Positions 37,467-47,046 of a stretch of 64,000 nt of DNA are shown here, piece by piece. The notes beneath the pieces are model-generated. The model was given only the letters and a program-made list of their open reading frames with translations. It was not told the origin of the DNA and ran no database searches. Position 1 is the first letter of the stretch. Each line of letters starts with the position of its first letter. The stretch is from positions 992,001-1,056,000 of the forward strand of contig WWBZ02000033.1 in the NCBI GenBank assembly GCA_011503125.2, read 5' to 3'. The stretch comes from Botryosphaeria dothidea (lineage: Eukaryota; Ascomycota; Dothideomycetes; Botryosphaeriales; Botryosphaeriaceae). Position numbers and translations under genes: made by a program.

Positions 37467-38400
37467 ATGGCCGCCGTATCTATCCTAACGCGCAAGTTCA
37501 ACCAATACTATGCAAACCGACCAGGTGAGTTCAACTCGTTGACACAGATTTGGACGGCCAGCTAATCATGTGCGACCAGTCCTTACGACCATGATCACCA
37601 ATGCCGTACGTCATCCCTCGATTAGCCGCGTCTTCTCTCACGCTTCGACATAATATCACGGCTCGAGAAGCATGCGCGCTGACAAGCCAGCAGGTCCTCG
37701 GCGGTATTGCAGATACAGTAGCTCAGACCCTCACGGCAGTTCGAGAGCGAGCAGTGCGGAAGCCAGGGGGCGTCAGCAAAGATGACTTCTTCGCTATCGA
37801 GATCCATGAGCTCGACAAGAAGACGCCGTACCCCGATGATGAGCTCATTCCGGACTCCAGGCGCCTGCCGCCTCCCTTTGATTTCGAGAGGCTCACGAGG
37901 TTCATGGCCTATGGTTTCCTGATGGCGCCTGTCCAACACAAGTGGTTTGGCTTCTTGTCCAGGAACTTTCCCATCACCAAGGATGCTAAGCTGGGCCCCG
38001 CAATGAAGCGCGTTGCTCTTGACCAGTTCATTTTTGCACCCTTCGGTATGTTTAGGTCATCTGGCTGTATCCGCAAGGTTTCAGACGCTAATATCACCCC
38101 TTAGGTCTCGCCTGTTTCTTCACTTTCATGACAGTTGCCGAGGGCGGCGACAGGCGGGCGGTGATGCGCAAGTTCCGGGATGTCTACGTTCCATCGTTGA
38201 AGGCCAACTATGTTGTTTGGCCCGCTGTCCAAGTCATCAACTTCCGTCTGATGCCCATCCAGTTCCAAATTGTAAGACTGTTTCGGATCTCAACAAGGCT
38301 GACTCCCTGCTAACAGCCCCTTTCACAGCCCTTTGTCTCGACGATTGGTATTGCGTGGACCGCATACCTCTCCCTGACCAATGCCGCGGACGATGCTTAA
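37467..38400 (+). CDS. Mpv17/PMP22-family inner organelle membrane protein
   Basis: Exons: 37467-37524, 37580-37605 (26 nt), 37694-38045, 38105-38271, 38329-38400, giving 224 aa. The N-terminus RKFNQYYANRPVLTTMITNA and VLGGIADTVAQ is typical of the family (first membrane helix). The signature region FERLTRFMAYGFLMAPVQHKW, DQFIFAPFG and the C-terminal NYVVWPAVQVINF and PFVSTIGIAWTAYLS helices follow. Relatives are four-helix proteins of peroxisomal or mitochondrial inner membranes, proposed to form channels; the exact compartment cannot be read here. An extra charged segment of about 45 residues (starting VRERAVRKPGG, with an acidic PYPDDELIPD part) sits between helices 1 and 2. The start was chosen by homology; another ATG at 37283 is out of frame. 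Confidence 0.86.
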
Positions 38401-39075
38401 GCAAGATAAAGCCATTCTTGACGCTTCCGGGCGCCTTCCTATTCCGTTTCCTAGCAAGAACCTACCTTCTCAACATCAAGTTCTTTGAAAAGTTCACGAT
38501 TGGGTTACATGGGGTTACAGAGAATTTCCCTGATACTGCTTGCACGAGAAGTTAAATCGCGCCGGTTGAGTGCATTGTTGGGCGCAACGGTCTTTCTACA
38601 GTGGTTTTAATACTGTATTGTTATCGCGACGGCGTCTGGTGACGAAATTGACTTGGGGATTGATACAAAGAACGTGAATGAATGGTCGCGTCCATATTCG
38701 TGAAAGAAGTCGTAATAGCTAGCATGACCAAGATCCGCCTCATGCAGGAGGGGCGTTACCAAAAGCTTGTCTCCGAGCCCAGAATAAGTAGCAAACGCGG
38801 ACCAGGGTCATTCATGGCCAGTAATGCCGCTTGTGCCCTGCAGCTGTCAGACAGACAAGGCGCGCTCGCGTCACCCGCGCGTTACGGTACGCGCCTCAAT
38901 CAACACGGCCTTAGTTCGGTTGTCGCGCCGCAAGACGGACACCAGTAAACAACACACCCACCCCTCGTCCAACAAGGCCATTTCTCATCACCGCAACCCC
39001 TCGCGCATTTCCGACTATTGCCTTTCCCCTTCATTCGCCGCGGTCTCCTAGGACATTGCTCTTCTGTTTTGGGAA
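38401..39075. other. intergenic, no gene seen
   Basis: This holds the 3' flank of the Mpv17-family gene and the 5' region of the E2 gene. Only short frames without motifs are present. Confidence 0.5.
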
Positions 39076-40281
39076 ATGAATTCGCGCTCGCTGCGTCGCC
39101 TCGCCGGTGACCACGCCACCCTACACGCTGACCTACCTCCAAACTACTTCTTCGCCCCGAACACGGATCCTTCCGACGAACTGACCCAGCTCGACATCCT
39201 CCTCGCCGGCCCCGAAGGCACGGCGTACGCCGCGGGGCTCTACAAGCTACACCTCGAGATCCCGCACACCTACCCAAACAACCCGCCCACCGCGCACTTT
39301 CGCACCAGAATATGGCATCCGAACGTCGAGGAAGCGACCGGCGCAGTGTGCGTCGATACGCTGAAGCGCGATTGGCAGGCTAGCCTGACGCTGCGCGACG
39401 TGCTGGTGACGATTAGCTGTCTGTTGATCCAACCAAACCCAGCGAGCGCGCTGAACGCAGAGGCGGGCGCGCTGCTCCAGGAGGACTGGGATGCGTTCTG
39501 CAGACGGGCACGACTGATGACGGGGATCCACGCGCAGGTGCCGAGGGACTTGAAGGCGTGCGTTGAGGAAGCGAAGTTGCGGGGCGAGGAGAAGGTGGTG
39601 GAGGAGACAACGATGAACGACGCGGAGAACGAAGTGGAGAGGGAGGATCTCGAGAAGGCGAAGGGGAAGGGCAAGAAGAGGGACGCAGCCGGAAGCGCTG
39701 TAAAGAGCGCCGCGAAGGGCAAGGCGCGAATGTCGCCGGAGAAGATGCCGGCGCAGACGGTCGAGATGGAGGAGAATGTGGGATCGAGGCGGGAGTCGGA
39801 CGACTGGATACCCGCGCCGCCAACCTACTCATCCACGCCAGCGCAGACGAATGCTGCGGGCGCGCGGGCGGGAGAGGAGGCTGGCTTGGGCGGCTCCTTC
39901 GATTCAGCGCTATTTCCCAGCACGCCTCTCGCGAGCATCCAGACTCCTGGTACTGCAAATGCGCCGGTGCGCGCCACCCGCCATGCTGCTGCGAATCGCT
40001 CTCAGCAGGCTTCATATCAGACCCCACAGCGCGCTGTTACCTCGTCGCGTAGCCCTGAACGCCCTGCGTCGAGGGCGTCTTCTCAAGGATCCCTCAATGG
40101 TCGCCTGAACACTTTATCGTTCGGCTGGGCACCGGAAAAGGCTTCGGGTGCGCTGAGGTACTCGCCTGAGGCAGCGCGGAGGGAGAGACATGAAGCACGG
40201 CGCTTCAAGGCCGCTGGATATTGTCTCAAGAGGTACAATCGCGGTGCCTTTGGTCCACGGAAAGGCTTGAAAAGGCTATGA
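39076..40281 (+). CDS. ubiquitin-conjugating enzyme E2 with long C-terminal tail
   Basis: This is a single-exon gene of 401 aa. The UBC fold fills about residues 1-155: DILLAGPEGTAYAAGLYKLHLEIP, the YPNNPP turn, the HPNV motif (81-84) and the catalytic Cys92 in TGAVCVDTL. Order and spacing match active E2s, so it should accept ubiquitin from E1. The catalytic core resembles UBE2S-like E2s but a subfamily is not certain. A tail of about 240 residues follows, first Lys/Glu-rich (EDLEKAKGKGKKRD), then Ser/Pro/Ala-rich, ending with a basic, possibly conserved block (ERHEARRFKAAGYCLKRYN...GLKRL). Tails of this kind usually direct chain type or substrate. There are no introns, unlike most neighbours. 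Confidence 0.88.
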   Translation: MNSRSLRRLAGDHATLHADLPPNYFFAPNTDPSDELTQLDILLAGPEGTAYAAGLYKLHLEIPHTYPNNPPTAHFRTRIWHPNVEEATGAVCVDTLKRDWQASLTLRDVLVTISCLLIQPNPASALNAEAGALLQEDWDAFCRRARLMTGIHAQVPRDLKACVEEAKLRGEEKVVEETTMNDAENEVEREDLEKAKGKGKKRDAAGSAVKSAAKGKARMSPEKMPAQTVEMEENVGSRRESDDWIPAPPTYSSTPAQTNAAGARAGEEAGLGGSFDSALFPSTPLASIQTPGTANAPVRATRHAAANRSQQASYQTPQRAVTSSRSPERPASRASSQGSLNGRLNTLSFGWAPEKASGALRYSPEAARRERHEARRFKAAGYCLKRYNRGAFGPRKGLKRL

Positions 40282-40678
40282 ACGAACATGTTTTGTTGTC
40301 GTTTTTGGTCCTCTTGCTACTGGCGTTGCATCACGAATTGGATGGAGCATAGCGAAGGCGTACGGGTTTGTTCTTTCACTATGGGATGGAGGGGTGTCAT
40401 TTCTGTATTTCCAGTATGTTGAGCAGGGTCCACTGATCCAGTGAAGACCAGCACCTCAGCCTCGATACCTAAGAAATCATTCATTTTTCGAAGACAATCC
40501 GCTCATAACGAGACTGGAAAATAATTCTGAGTGAATAATATCTGTAGCTCTGCTTGGACTCTTAATGGCCCTTGTTTGCAGCTTTGCACTATCCGGAAAG
40601 CCGCACGGGCCGATGAAACCATTTCCTGCGGCCCACAGCTACCTCCGTCACCCAACCTCACACTCGGATTCCACCGAA
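40282..40678. other. intergenic, no gene seen
   Basis: This short tandem spacer between the E2 gene and the Rpp40-like gene holds the 3' UTR and promoter. Nothing else was recognized. Confidence 0.5.
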
Positions 40679-42049
40679 ATGTTCGGTATCGAGAAGCAGG
40701 ACGCGCGCTCGACAAAATGCTACTTCGCACACGCCGCGCTAGGCGAACATGTGGACGACAAGCATCCGCCGACCAAGAAAAAACCTTTCGCGACAGTCAT
40801 ATCCCAGCCTTTCTCCCACACGGTTCGTGGCCGCACGCACCGTCTACACGTGATCTCCATAGAGCAGTTCGCTGACTTTGAGACAGGCCGACCTGATATT
40901 ACCGGATGAAATATATGATGTGATCAAGCAAGAGCTAGACGGTCCTGCGGGGAGGTTTCACTATGCGAGGGTTAACATGTCTCTTGGCGAGATAATCGAT
41001 GGAGATTTCTTTAATCACTATATCAAGACCGGTAAGCAGCACATCTCAAAGGACTCTGACATTAGCTTTTTCCTGATGTTATTCAGGGAACGTACTCATG
41101 CTATCTGAGGGACGTCGCGGAATCGATAATGTCTTTTCGCTTAGTGAAGGTGAAGTCTTTTACCCCAGCAGCATCGTCCGACCTTTTCAGGAGCAATACC
41201 CTGACAGTGTTACAGGCATACTGAGACTAGAACTCGACCGCGCTACTTACGAAAGATGTGGACTCGAGGGAAAGCCGATACCTCACGGCGGCCGGAAGCA
41301 CACCAAAGAAAGATTCGGTATTGAGAGGCGTCCATCTCCAATCATTCACTTTTTTTTCTGACATTGCAATATAGCCGTCGAAATGGAGCTCCGCAAATCC
41401 TCCATGCTGCACGGCAAGAAGGGGTTTGAGCGCATCGTCTGGGCTTTTAAAAACGTCCTCAACCACTCGCTTACCTGGCTCTTCCACGACGTTCAGAACC
41501 CCGAACAGCCTCCATCAGGTACGTGCTTTCAGACGGAGTTGAATTTCTGCAGAGCAAGCATCAACTAATTCTCCATGAAAAGGCCCAATCCTCGCACATG
41601 CACCTCATCTTCAGACTGCACGCCCCGATCTCCTCCGCATGTCGCAGGTCAAGATTCCCGCCTTGACCTCTACCTCTGACCTCTATGACCCTGAGTATGG
41701 CGCTGAGGTGCTTGAATGGCTGGGAATGGTCAGCCTAGGCTCGCCGCGCATAAATGCCGCTGATGATATTGACTCTTTCCTTAGTCGGTACGAAGTTCCC
41801 ATGCCGTACCGAACAGAAGGTGACCCAGAAGATCCTGCTGTCGGTGGGGTTGTGAGGTTGAGGTGGCGTGGACTAGTTCCTCCGATCGTCCTGTTGAAGC
41901 TGTGGATGATGGTGAGGAAGGGGTTGATGAGTGGGAGGGTGGGCGAAGAGAAGAAGTGGATGGCCGTGACTGTGGCAGGGTTCGCTGGAGAGGCATACAC
42001 GATGCTCGGAGCTGGGGGGCGTGATGTGCTGAGCTGGGAGTGCAAGTAA
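40679..42049 (+). CDS. RNase P/MRP protein subunit, Rpp40-like
   Basis: Exons: 40679-40822, 40887-41031, 41087-41317, 41375-41518, 41583-42049, giving 376 aa. The protein has the layout of fungal Rpp40-type subunits: ADLILPDEIYDVI near the N-terminus, then a C-terminal block LEWLGMVSLGSPRI...DDIDSFLSRYEVP, which is the best family signature, then VRLRWRGLVPP and a final AGEAYTM segment. RNase P trims tRNA 5' ends and RNase MRP cuts pre-rRNA; this subunit would be a scaffold protein in the nucleus or nucleolus. The first intron (40823-40886) needs an unusual GTTCGT donor, so that junction is the weakest; the other three are canonical. A second RNase P/MRP subunit lies at 57841-58509. Confidence 0.76.
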
Positions 42050-42190
42050 AAGACATGGACTGGGAAGAACGGTGCATACAAGAGCCCAATTGCGGGGGAA
42101 ATACCACGACCAAATATAATACGAAAGCTACCTCCATAATCACTCTGCTATCCCGTCCTAATCCACCGCTTTCAAGAGCATTCCCTCAAT

Positions 42191-43612
42191 TCACACCTCC
42201 GGATACACATCCGTCCTCCTCAATAGCGGCACCTCCGCCCTGACTTTGTCTGTGAAGCTCAAGTCCAGATCCACCAGGGCCAGGCTGGGCGGCGGCTGCT
42301 TGCCAACCTCGTTGTAGCCCTCGACAGCGTCGAAGCCGCCCAGGTCGGCGACGACCTCGCCCCACGGCGAGATTACCATGCTGTGCCCGTAGCTGCAGCG
42401 CTTCTCATTATGGAACCCGGACTGAGCCGCCGCGATAACGTAGGATTGCGTCTCAATAGCGCGGGCGCGCAGCAAAGGCTCCCAGTGCGCGCGGCCGGTG
42501 GGGACCGTGAAGGCGGAGGGGTAGACTAGGATTTGGGCGTTTTGGCGCTTGAGGGCGAGTGAGATTTCGGGGAAGCGGAGCTGTGGTGTGAGTGATCAGT
42601 GTTGTTGTGCTTTGCGGATACTTTCTTTTCTCGTGTGCAGAGGAAGAGTGATGAAGGGATGGTTTTGCAGATATGTGGTATAGTACGTACATCGAAGCAG
42701 ATCATCATCCCAACACGACCGACTGGTGTTTCGAACGGTGGAAGGATTGAGGTGCCCTTCTCAACGCTTCTGTTCGGAGAGTTAGTCTTGAAAGATTTAA
42801 CTGTGTTCATAGAGAATGAGAAGAGGGAAAAGGAAGGAGAAAGGGAAATAGAACGTACTGGCTTTCCTTCAAAATCGGACCACCCTTGATCTCGACGTCG
42901 AAGAGATGGAGCTTCTGGTACCGTTGCACGATGTCGCCGCGTTCGTCGATCCAGATCAGGGTATTCTTGACCTTGTTGCCACCTTCGGCCGGCTCGTGAA
43001 TGCCGACGTTGATCGAAAGCTTGGAATTTCGGGCTTCATCTTGTAGGCCGACTACGAACTCGCTTTCCCGCACCGGTTTGGCCAGAGACACGGTTTCGGA
43101 TGCGGAGGAGCCGATGTAGTCACTTGCCTCAGGGAGGAAGAGGGCCTGTATCGGTGGATTAGTGGAAGTTTGACTCGATTTCAGGGAATTAATGTACTGG
43201 CACTGACCTTTGCGCCTGCTGATGTGGCTTTTGCGACAAGCTGGCGGCACTGTTTGAGGTTGTGCGCCATACTCGCCGTGGAGCATATTTGGCCGACTGC
43301 CTGTATACAACCGTTTTGTAAGACTGAGATATCATTGAAAAGTACATAAAATAAGACAAAAAAGGCATTGAACGAATTGATAGAGTCATGCGAGAGGTAA
43401 TGTATGGGGTCAATTGTATCATCATGCCTTTTGGCACGAGAGTGGGGTAGAGCATTGCTGAAAGGTTAGTGTGTTGATGTTTGTTCCAATACCTCTTCCT
43501 TTGGCTGGCAACGGCAGAAGAACGGTGATCAACGACTACGGGAAGAGGTGCCTAGGAAAAAAGTATCACGAAAGCCGAAAAAGGACTGCACTTTACTTAC
43601 AGCGATTGCCAT
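42191..43612 (-). CDS. carbon-nitrogen hydrolase (nitrilase superfamily, Nit-type amidase)
   Basis: Exons (minus): 43612-43601 (12 nt), 43300-43208, 43145-42859, 42769-42691, 42580-42191, giving 286 aa, typical of Nit amidases. The Glu-Lys-Cys triad is visible: Glu in ALFLPEASDY, Lys in RYQKLHLFDVEI and Cys in MMICFDLRFPE. The relatives closest in layout are the fungal Nit2/Nit3 and Nit1 amidases, which repair deaminated glutathione or hydrolyse omega-amides; which of these applies is not decidable here. The first exon encodes only MAIA and is joined by a 300-nt intron, long for this window; the join restores MAIAAVGQICSTASM, a normal N-terminus. It ends 141 bp from the convergent Rpp40-like gene. 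Confidence 0.88.
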
Positions 43613-44068
43613 GACGACGACTTAGGTGTAAGAAGGAATCCAGAGCTCCAATTCTTCAAAGCTCTTTAAGGGCTGATAGCCTGCGACTGTCCGAGATGAA
43701 CAGTCCTGTCGATTGTCTGTTGTGAACTCGACGGACGTGGTTAATGATGACGAATCAAAAACATGGCGGGGTGCATCGCTGAGTGCTTGTTCCTCCGGTG
43801 GGTCCGAGCCGGTTCCGATCATGACCATCTTCAAGCATTTCCAAATCACATACAATAGGATGCGAAGCCAGCATCGACAAGAGTGCACGCAATCAGTAGG
43901 CTCGATGGCCTCTTTTCCTATGAACATGCTCGTCCTTAAGATTTGCGTTAATCAACATTCCTTGAATCGCTGGTGCAACCCAAAAACTGACGCTATGCCT
44001 CCAAAAACAGTTCTCTGATACTTCCTAGCCAATGCTCTTGACCTCCAAAAGGCAAAAAGAACGGATAA
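43613..44068. other. intergenic between nitrilase and tRNA-Ile
   Basis: This is the nitrilase promoter plus the 3' flank of the third tRNA-Ile; AAAAA at 44054-44058 is its minus-strand Pol III terminator. Frames on both strands (43622-43927 minus, 43713-44018 plus) show no domain. Confidence 0.5.
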
Positions 44069-44173
44069 TGGTCACTACGAGGGTCGAACTCGCGACCTTG
44101 GCGTAAGCTCTTGAATTCTCTGTGAGAATTGCCAATATTAGCACCACGCTCTAACCAACTGAGCTAAGCGACC
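44069..44173 (-). tRNA. tRNA-Ile(AAT) with 31-nt intron, copy 3
   Basis: On the minus strand, the mature 74-nt tRNA appears the same as the other two copies, with AAT anticodon and intact D, anticodon and T arms. The 31-nt intron has the same position but a changed hairpin, AATTCTC-ACA-GAGAATT, where both sides of the stem have altered together relative to the other copies. The terminator is a T5 run about 11 nt past the 3' end. Confidence 0.96.
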
Positions 44174-45157
44174 TATATTGGATTTATAGGAGGCCCTGTA
44201 ATATTATATACTCTTCCAAATTCAGACCGAAGAACTACCGACTGCCTCCCTCAAAACTTTTCTCCATCCTCGAGTCCTTCTCAAACATCATCACTCCTCA
44301 GGAAGCGTTCCCCTTGTCTGTTTGATGATAGTGGTCGAGATCATCTCTGCGAGGGGCGAACGCTATACTCGTCTAAATATCTAAGCCTGCTACTGAAGCT
44401 TCTGTTCTACTTCAGTCAATTTCAATTTTCCTCAAATCCCACTTCTCTTGTCTCTCGCCTCCTTTCCTGGTATCTTTGAAGCCACAGTCTTCGTATGGCG
44501 TGTAGCCCACATCGCACTAATGGCTCAAGGGCCATCTACATATCCCTTCGTCCGCCGACTGCCTGTTTGTCATACGTTCTAGTACAATATGTTTCAAGGT
44601 GCATTCACAGCCTAAATGCGAACAGGAGTCATGTGTCATGCAGCCTCTCCTATTTCTTGATATAGCCGGCGCGTTTCAAGAACCGCCACTCCTTGGCACC
44701 ACCATATGGTGCTTCTTTCAAAGCTAACAAACCATTAAAGTACATTAAGCTTCCTCATGCGTATGCCATTCTGGGCGCGGCTAAATGCACGGATAAAGTG
44801 TATTGCTTTTCAGGCACCACGCCTCCACACTACCAACTCGCAAATGGTCCGGAACCATGTGAAGCTTGTGGCCACGCTAAGCGAGAATCTGGGGAAGATG
44901 AGGCTGGCCGGTAAGGTACAGGCTGAAATGCTTGGAAGACCCACGTCGTTTGCTTGGCTCAGTCAGAGACATGGAGGCGAGCCGACGGTCCGCGGCGCCA
45001 TTCTTAATAGCTTCAATCAGATGCACGACAGTAGGACGTTTCTATTATACCCTGAGCCTTGCTATAAAGATCGGAGGCTGCCCTTGAGATTATTTGTTTC
45101 CAAACATTCGACACCATTCGTTCCGGCTTGTTTACAACTCTCGCGGCAATCATCGTT
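44174..45157. other. intergenic, no gene seen
   Basis: This is about 1 kb between the tRNA and the small deacetylase. Frames 44693-44914 and 44757-45179 (plus) have no recognizable motifs. The 3' part is the deacetylase promoter. Confidence 0.45.
45063..45068 (+). promoter_or_regulatory. candidate TATA box of the small deacetylase
   Basis: A TATAAA hexamer lies about 90 bp upstream of the ATG at 45158, a distance compatible with a short fungal 5' leader. Secreted, regulated fungal genes often keep a TATA box. This rests on sequence match only. Confidence 0.4.
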
Positions 45158-46032
45158 ATGCATTTCTCAACGCTTGTAGTGTCTGCTTTCATCGTGCTGA
45201 CGACGGCCAACCCTGTCCCAAATCCTCTTGAGGCTTTCAAGCGCGCTGGTCCAGCTGCTGGGCAGGTCATCACGAAGTGCGCTTCCTCAGGCCAGTTGGC
45301 TCTGGCCTTCGATGATGGACCGTACCAGTACACGCAGAAGTTGGTCGATACGCTCAACGCTGCCGGAGCCAAAGGAACATTCTTCGTGACTGGAACTCTC
45401 TATGGTAAAAGAAACCCTCCGCGATAGTAAATCACGTCTCCCTGCTGACCAGCTCGACGCAGGCTGCATCTACAACCAGAAGACAGCGCTACAGAATGCG
45501 TACAACGGGGGCCACCAGATTGCCTCGCACAGCTGGTCGCACCCGTCCAACTTCGGCTCGCTCAGCGCGGCCGACCTGACGACGCAGATGCAGCGCCTCG
45601 AGGGCGCGCTCGTCAGCATCATCGGCAAGAAACCGACGTACATGCGTCCCCCCTACCTGGCCACCGGCGGCAACGTGCAGTCGACCATGAAGACGCTCGG
45701 CTACCGCATCATCACCGACGACGTCGACAGCGGCGACTGGAACGGCTACTCGGTCGCCCAGAGCGAGCAGCAGTTCACCAACGCCGGTGCTAGCGGCAAC
45801 GGGCATATCCCGCTCATGCACGAGACGTATGCGACTACGGTGAACCAGCTGGTGCCGTGGTTGATCACTTGGGCGAAGCAGAATAACTTGAAGTTGGTCA
45901 CTGTCGGTATGTTGAATCCTTTGTTGAAAATGATGAAGATGAGTCCTGACGCTCGTTTTTACAGCCGAATGCCTTGGGGATGCTGGTGGAGCTTACACGA
46001 GTGGCACGCCTGCTTCCTCGCAGACCTGCTAA
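45158..46032 (+). CDS. secreted polysaccharide (chitin) deacetylase, single-domain
   Basis: Exons: 45158-45404, 45463-45906, 45965-46032, giving 252 aa; both introns are 58 nt. A signal peptide covers about residues 1-17 (MHFSTLVVSAFIVLTTA). The NodB domain follows: LALAFDDGPYQYT (catalytic and metal Asp), ATFFVTG-like strand (here GTFFVTGTLYG), HQIASHSWSH (metal His pair), MRPPYLA, DDVDSGDW and the C-terminal AECLGD created by the second splice. There is no carbohydrate-binding module, unlike the larger deacetylase at 2110-4278, and no GPI signal. It likely modifies chitin oligomers or wall chitin outside the cell; the substrate is inferred from the family. Confidence 0.93.
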
Positions 46033-46466
46033 ATGGAAAAGTGTGAGAAATGACGACTTTTCGGAAACTTTGACTATGCCGTTCGAGGCTTGGTGGCTTG
46101 GTGTGATTGCAGTACATACTTATTACCGTACATACTTGATGGACATGCAAATAAAACCCTCGTTTTAATCCCTTTGCCCGTCAGTTATCTTGACTCCTCT
46201 TGAGTTCATCCGCAAGTACGTGGCCCAGAGAGCATGACACCGTTGAGTTTCATCCTGGAGCTGAAACCTTTTTCTGGATGCGGCAAAAAAAAAAAAATAG
46301 AGCTCCGAGTGTTGTTTAGTTCCTTCCTGACATATTCGCTTGATATTCACTCTGAGATTTGCAAATGTCTGGTTGCTCGAGTGTGCGCTTTTTTTTTTTG
46401 AATTTGCAAGCGGTAAAATACTGCAGCCCATGCTTCTGCAGGTCACGAACAGCTTGTCTGTGCTGA
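46033..46466. other. intergenic, no gene seen
   Basis: This holds the 3' flank of the deacetylase. It contains homopolymer runs (A run near 46285-46297, T run near 46389-46399) and no supportable gene. Confidence 0.5.
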
Positions 46467-46739
46467 CTAAAAGCCGATATGCAGGTCCTGGAGGCGTTTG
46501 TCGAATCGGTTGACGCTGCTGATGACGATGGCCATAATGGCGACAACGAAGCCGAGAATGAGTATGAGGACAGCTGACTGCAGTTGCGTATGGCGCAGTT
46601 TCGATTTGCGATAAAGACGTAGATCTGAGTCCGTCTCCTCGATTGCCGTGTCGGATCCCAGTTGGGACGTCTGTTTGCTTGGCATTGTCGTAGTGGCTCC
46701 TACTTTTGCGTGCTGAGAAGTTTGACTGATGGTCGACAT
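46467..46739 (-). CDS. possible small single-pass membrane protein
   Basis: This is a 90-aa intronless frame starting at ATG 46739. Its polar, Ser/Thr/Gln-rich first half is followed by a basic stretch (LYRKSKLRHTQLQ), a hydrophobic helix of about 21 residues (AVLILILGFVVAIMAIVISSV) and a short charged end (NRFDKRLQDLHIGF). Positive residues before the helix suggest a cytosolic N-terminus. No family is recognized. It sits between the deacetylase and cyclin C genes. The clean helix and charge pattern favour a real gene, but length and lack of homology keep this tentative. Confidence 0.4.
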   Translation of the reverse strand: MSTISQTSQHAKVGATTTMPSKQTSQLGSDTAIEETDSDLRLYRKSKLRHTQLQSAVLILILGFVVAIMAIVISSVNRFDKRLQDLHIGF

Positions 46740-47046
46740 TTGGAAGTGTGGGAGACGTTTCTTGTGCCGAGAAATTTCTTAGGTGTTTCCTTGTTTTTTA
46801 AAGGAAAAGACGGGGTGTATCCTGGTATGTATCCCTTTTGTGGCACCCGGTATCGGTTCTACGTGTCTTCTCGCCCCATGATATCAAGATGAAGCAATCA
46901 AGGGAGAGAAATTTCTTGAGAAGTTGAGACCAGACGTTCCTCCAACTGTAGCAATGCCTGAAAGATCAGAGCGTTTGAATTGTCCATTCCCGCTGGAGGT
47001 CGGACAGAAATGGTTCTGATAGTGAGTTTGAGTCTCAAGTTCAAAC
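46740..47046. other. intergenic, no gene seen
   Basis: This is the upstream region of the small membrane protein frame and the 3' flank of cyclin C. No other feature was recognized. Confidence 0.5.

Noticed and set aside
37283..37528. ATG at 37283 as start of the Mpv17-family gene
   Set aside because: It is out of frame with the Mpv17 N-terminus at 37467 and encodes no family residues; an upstream ORF at most.
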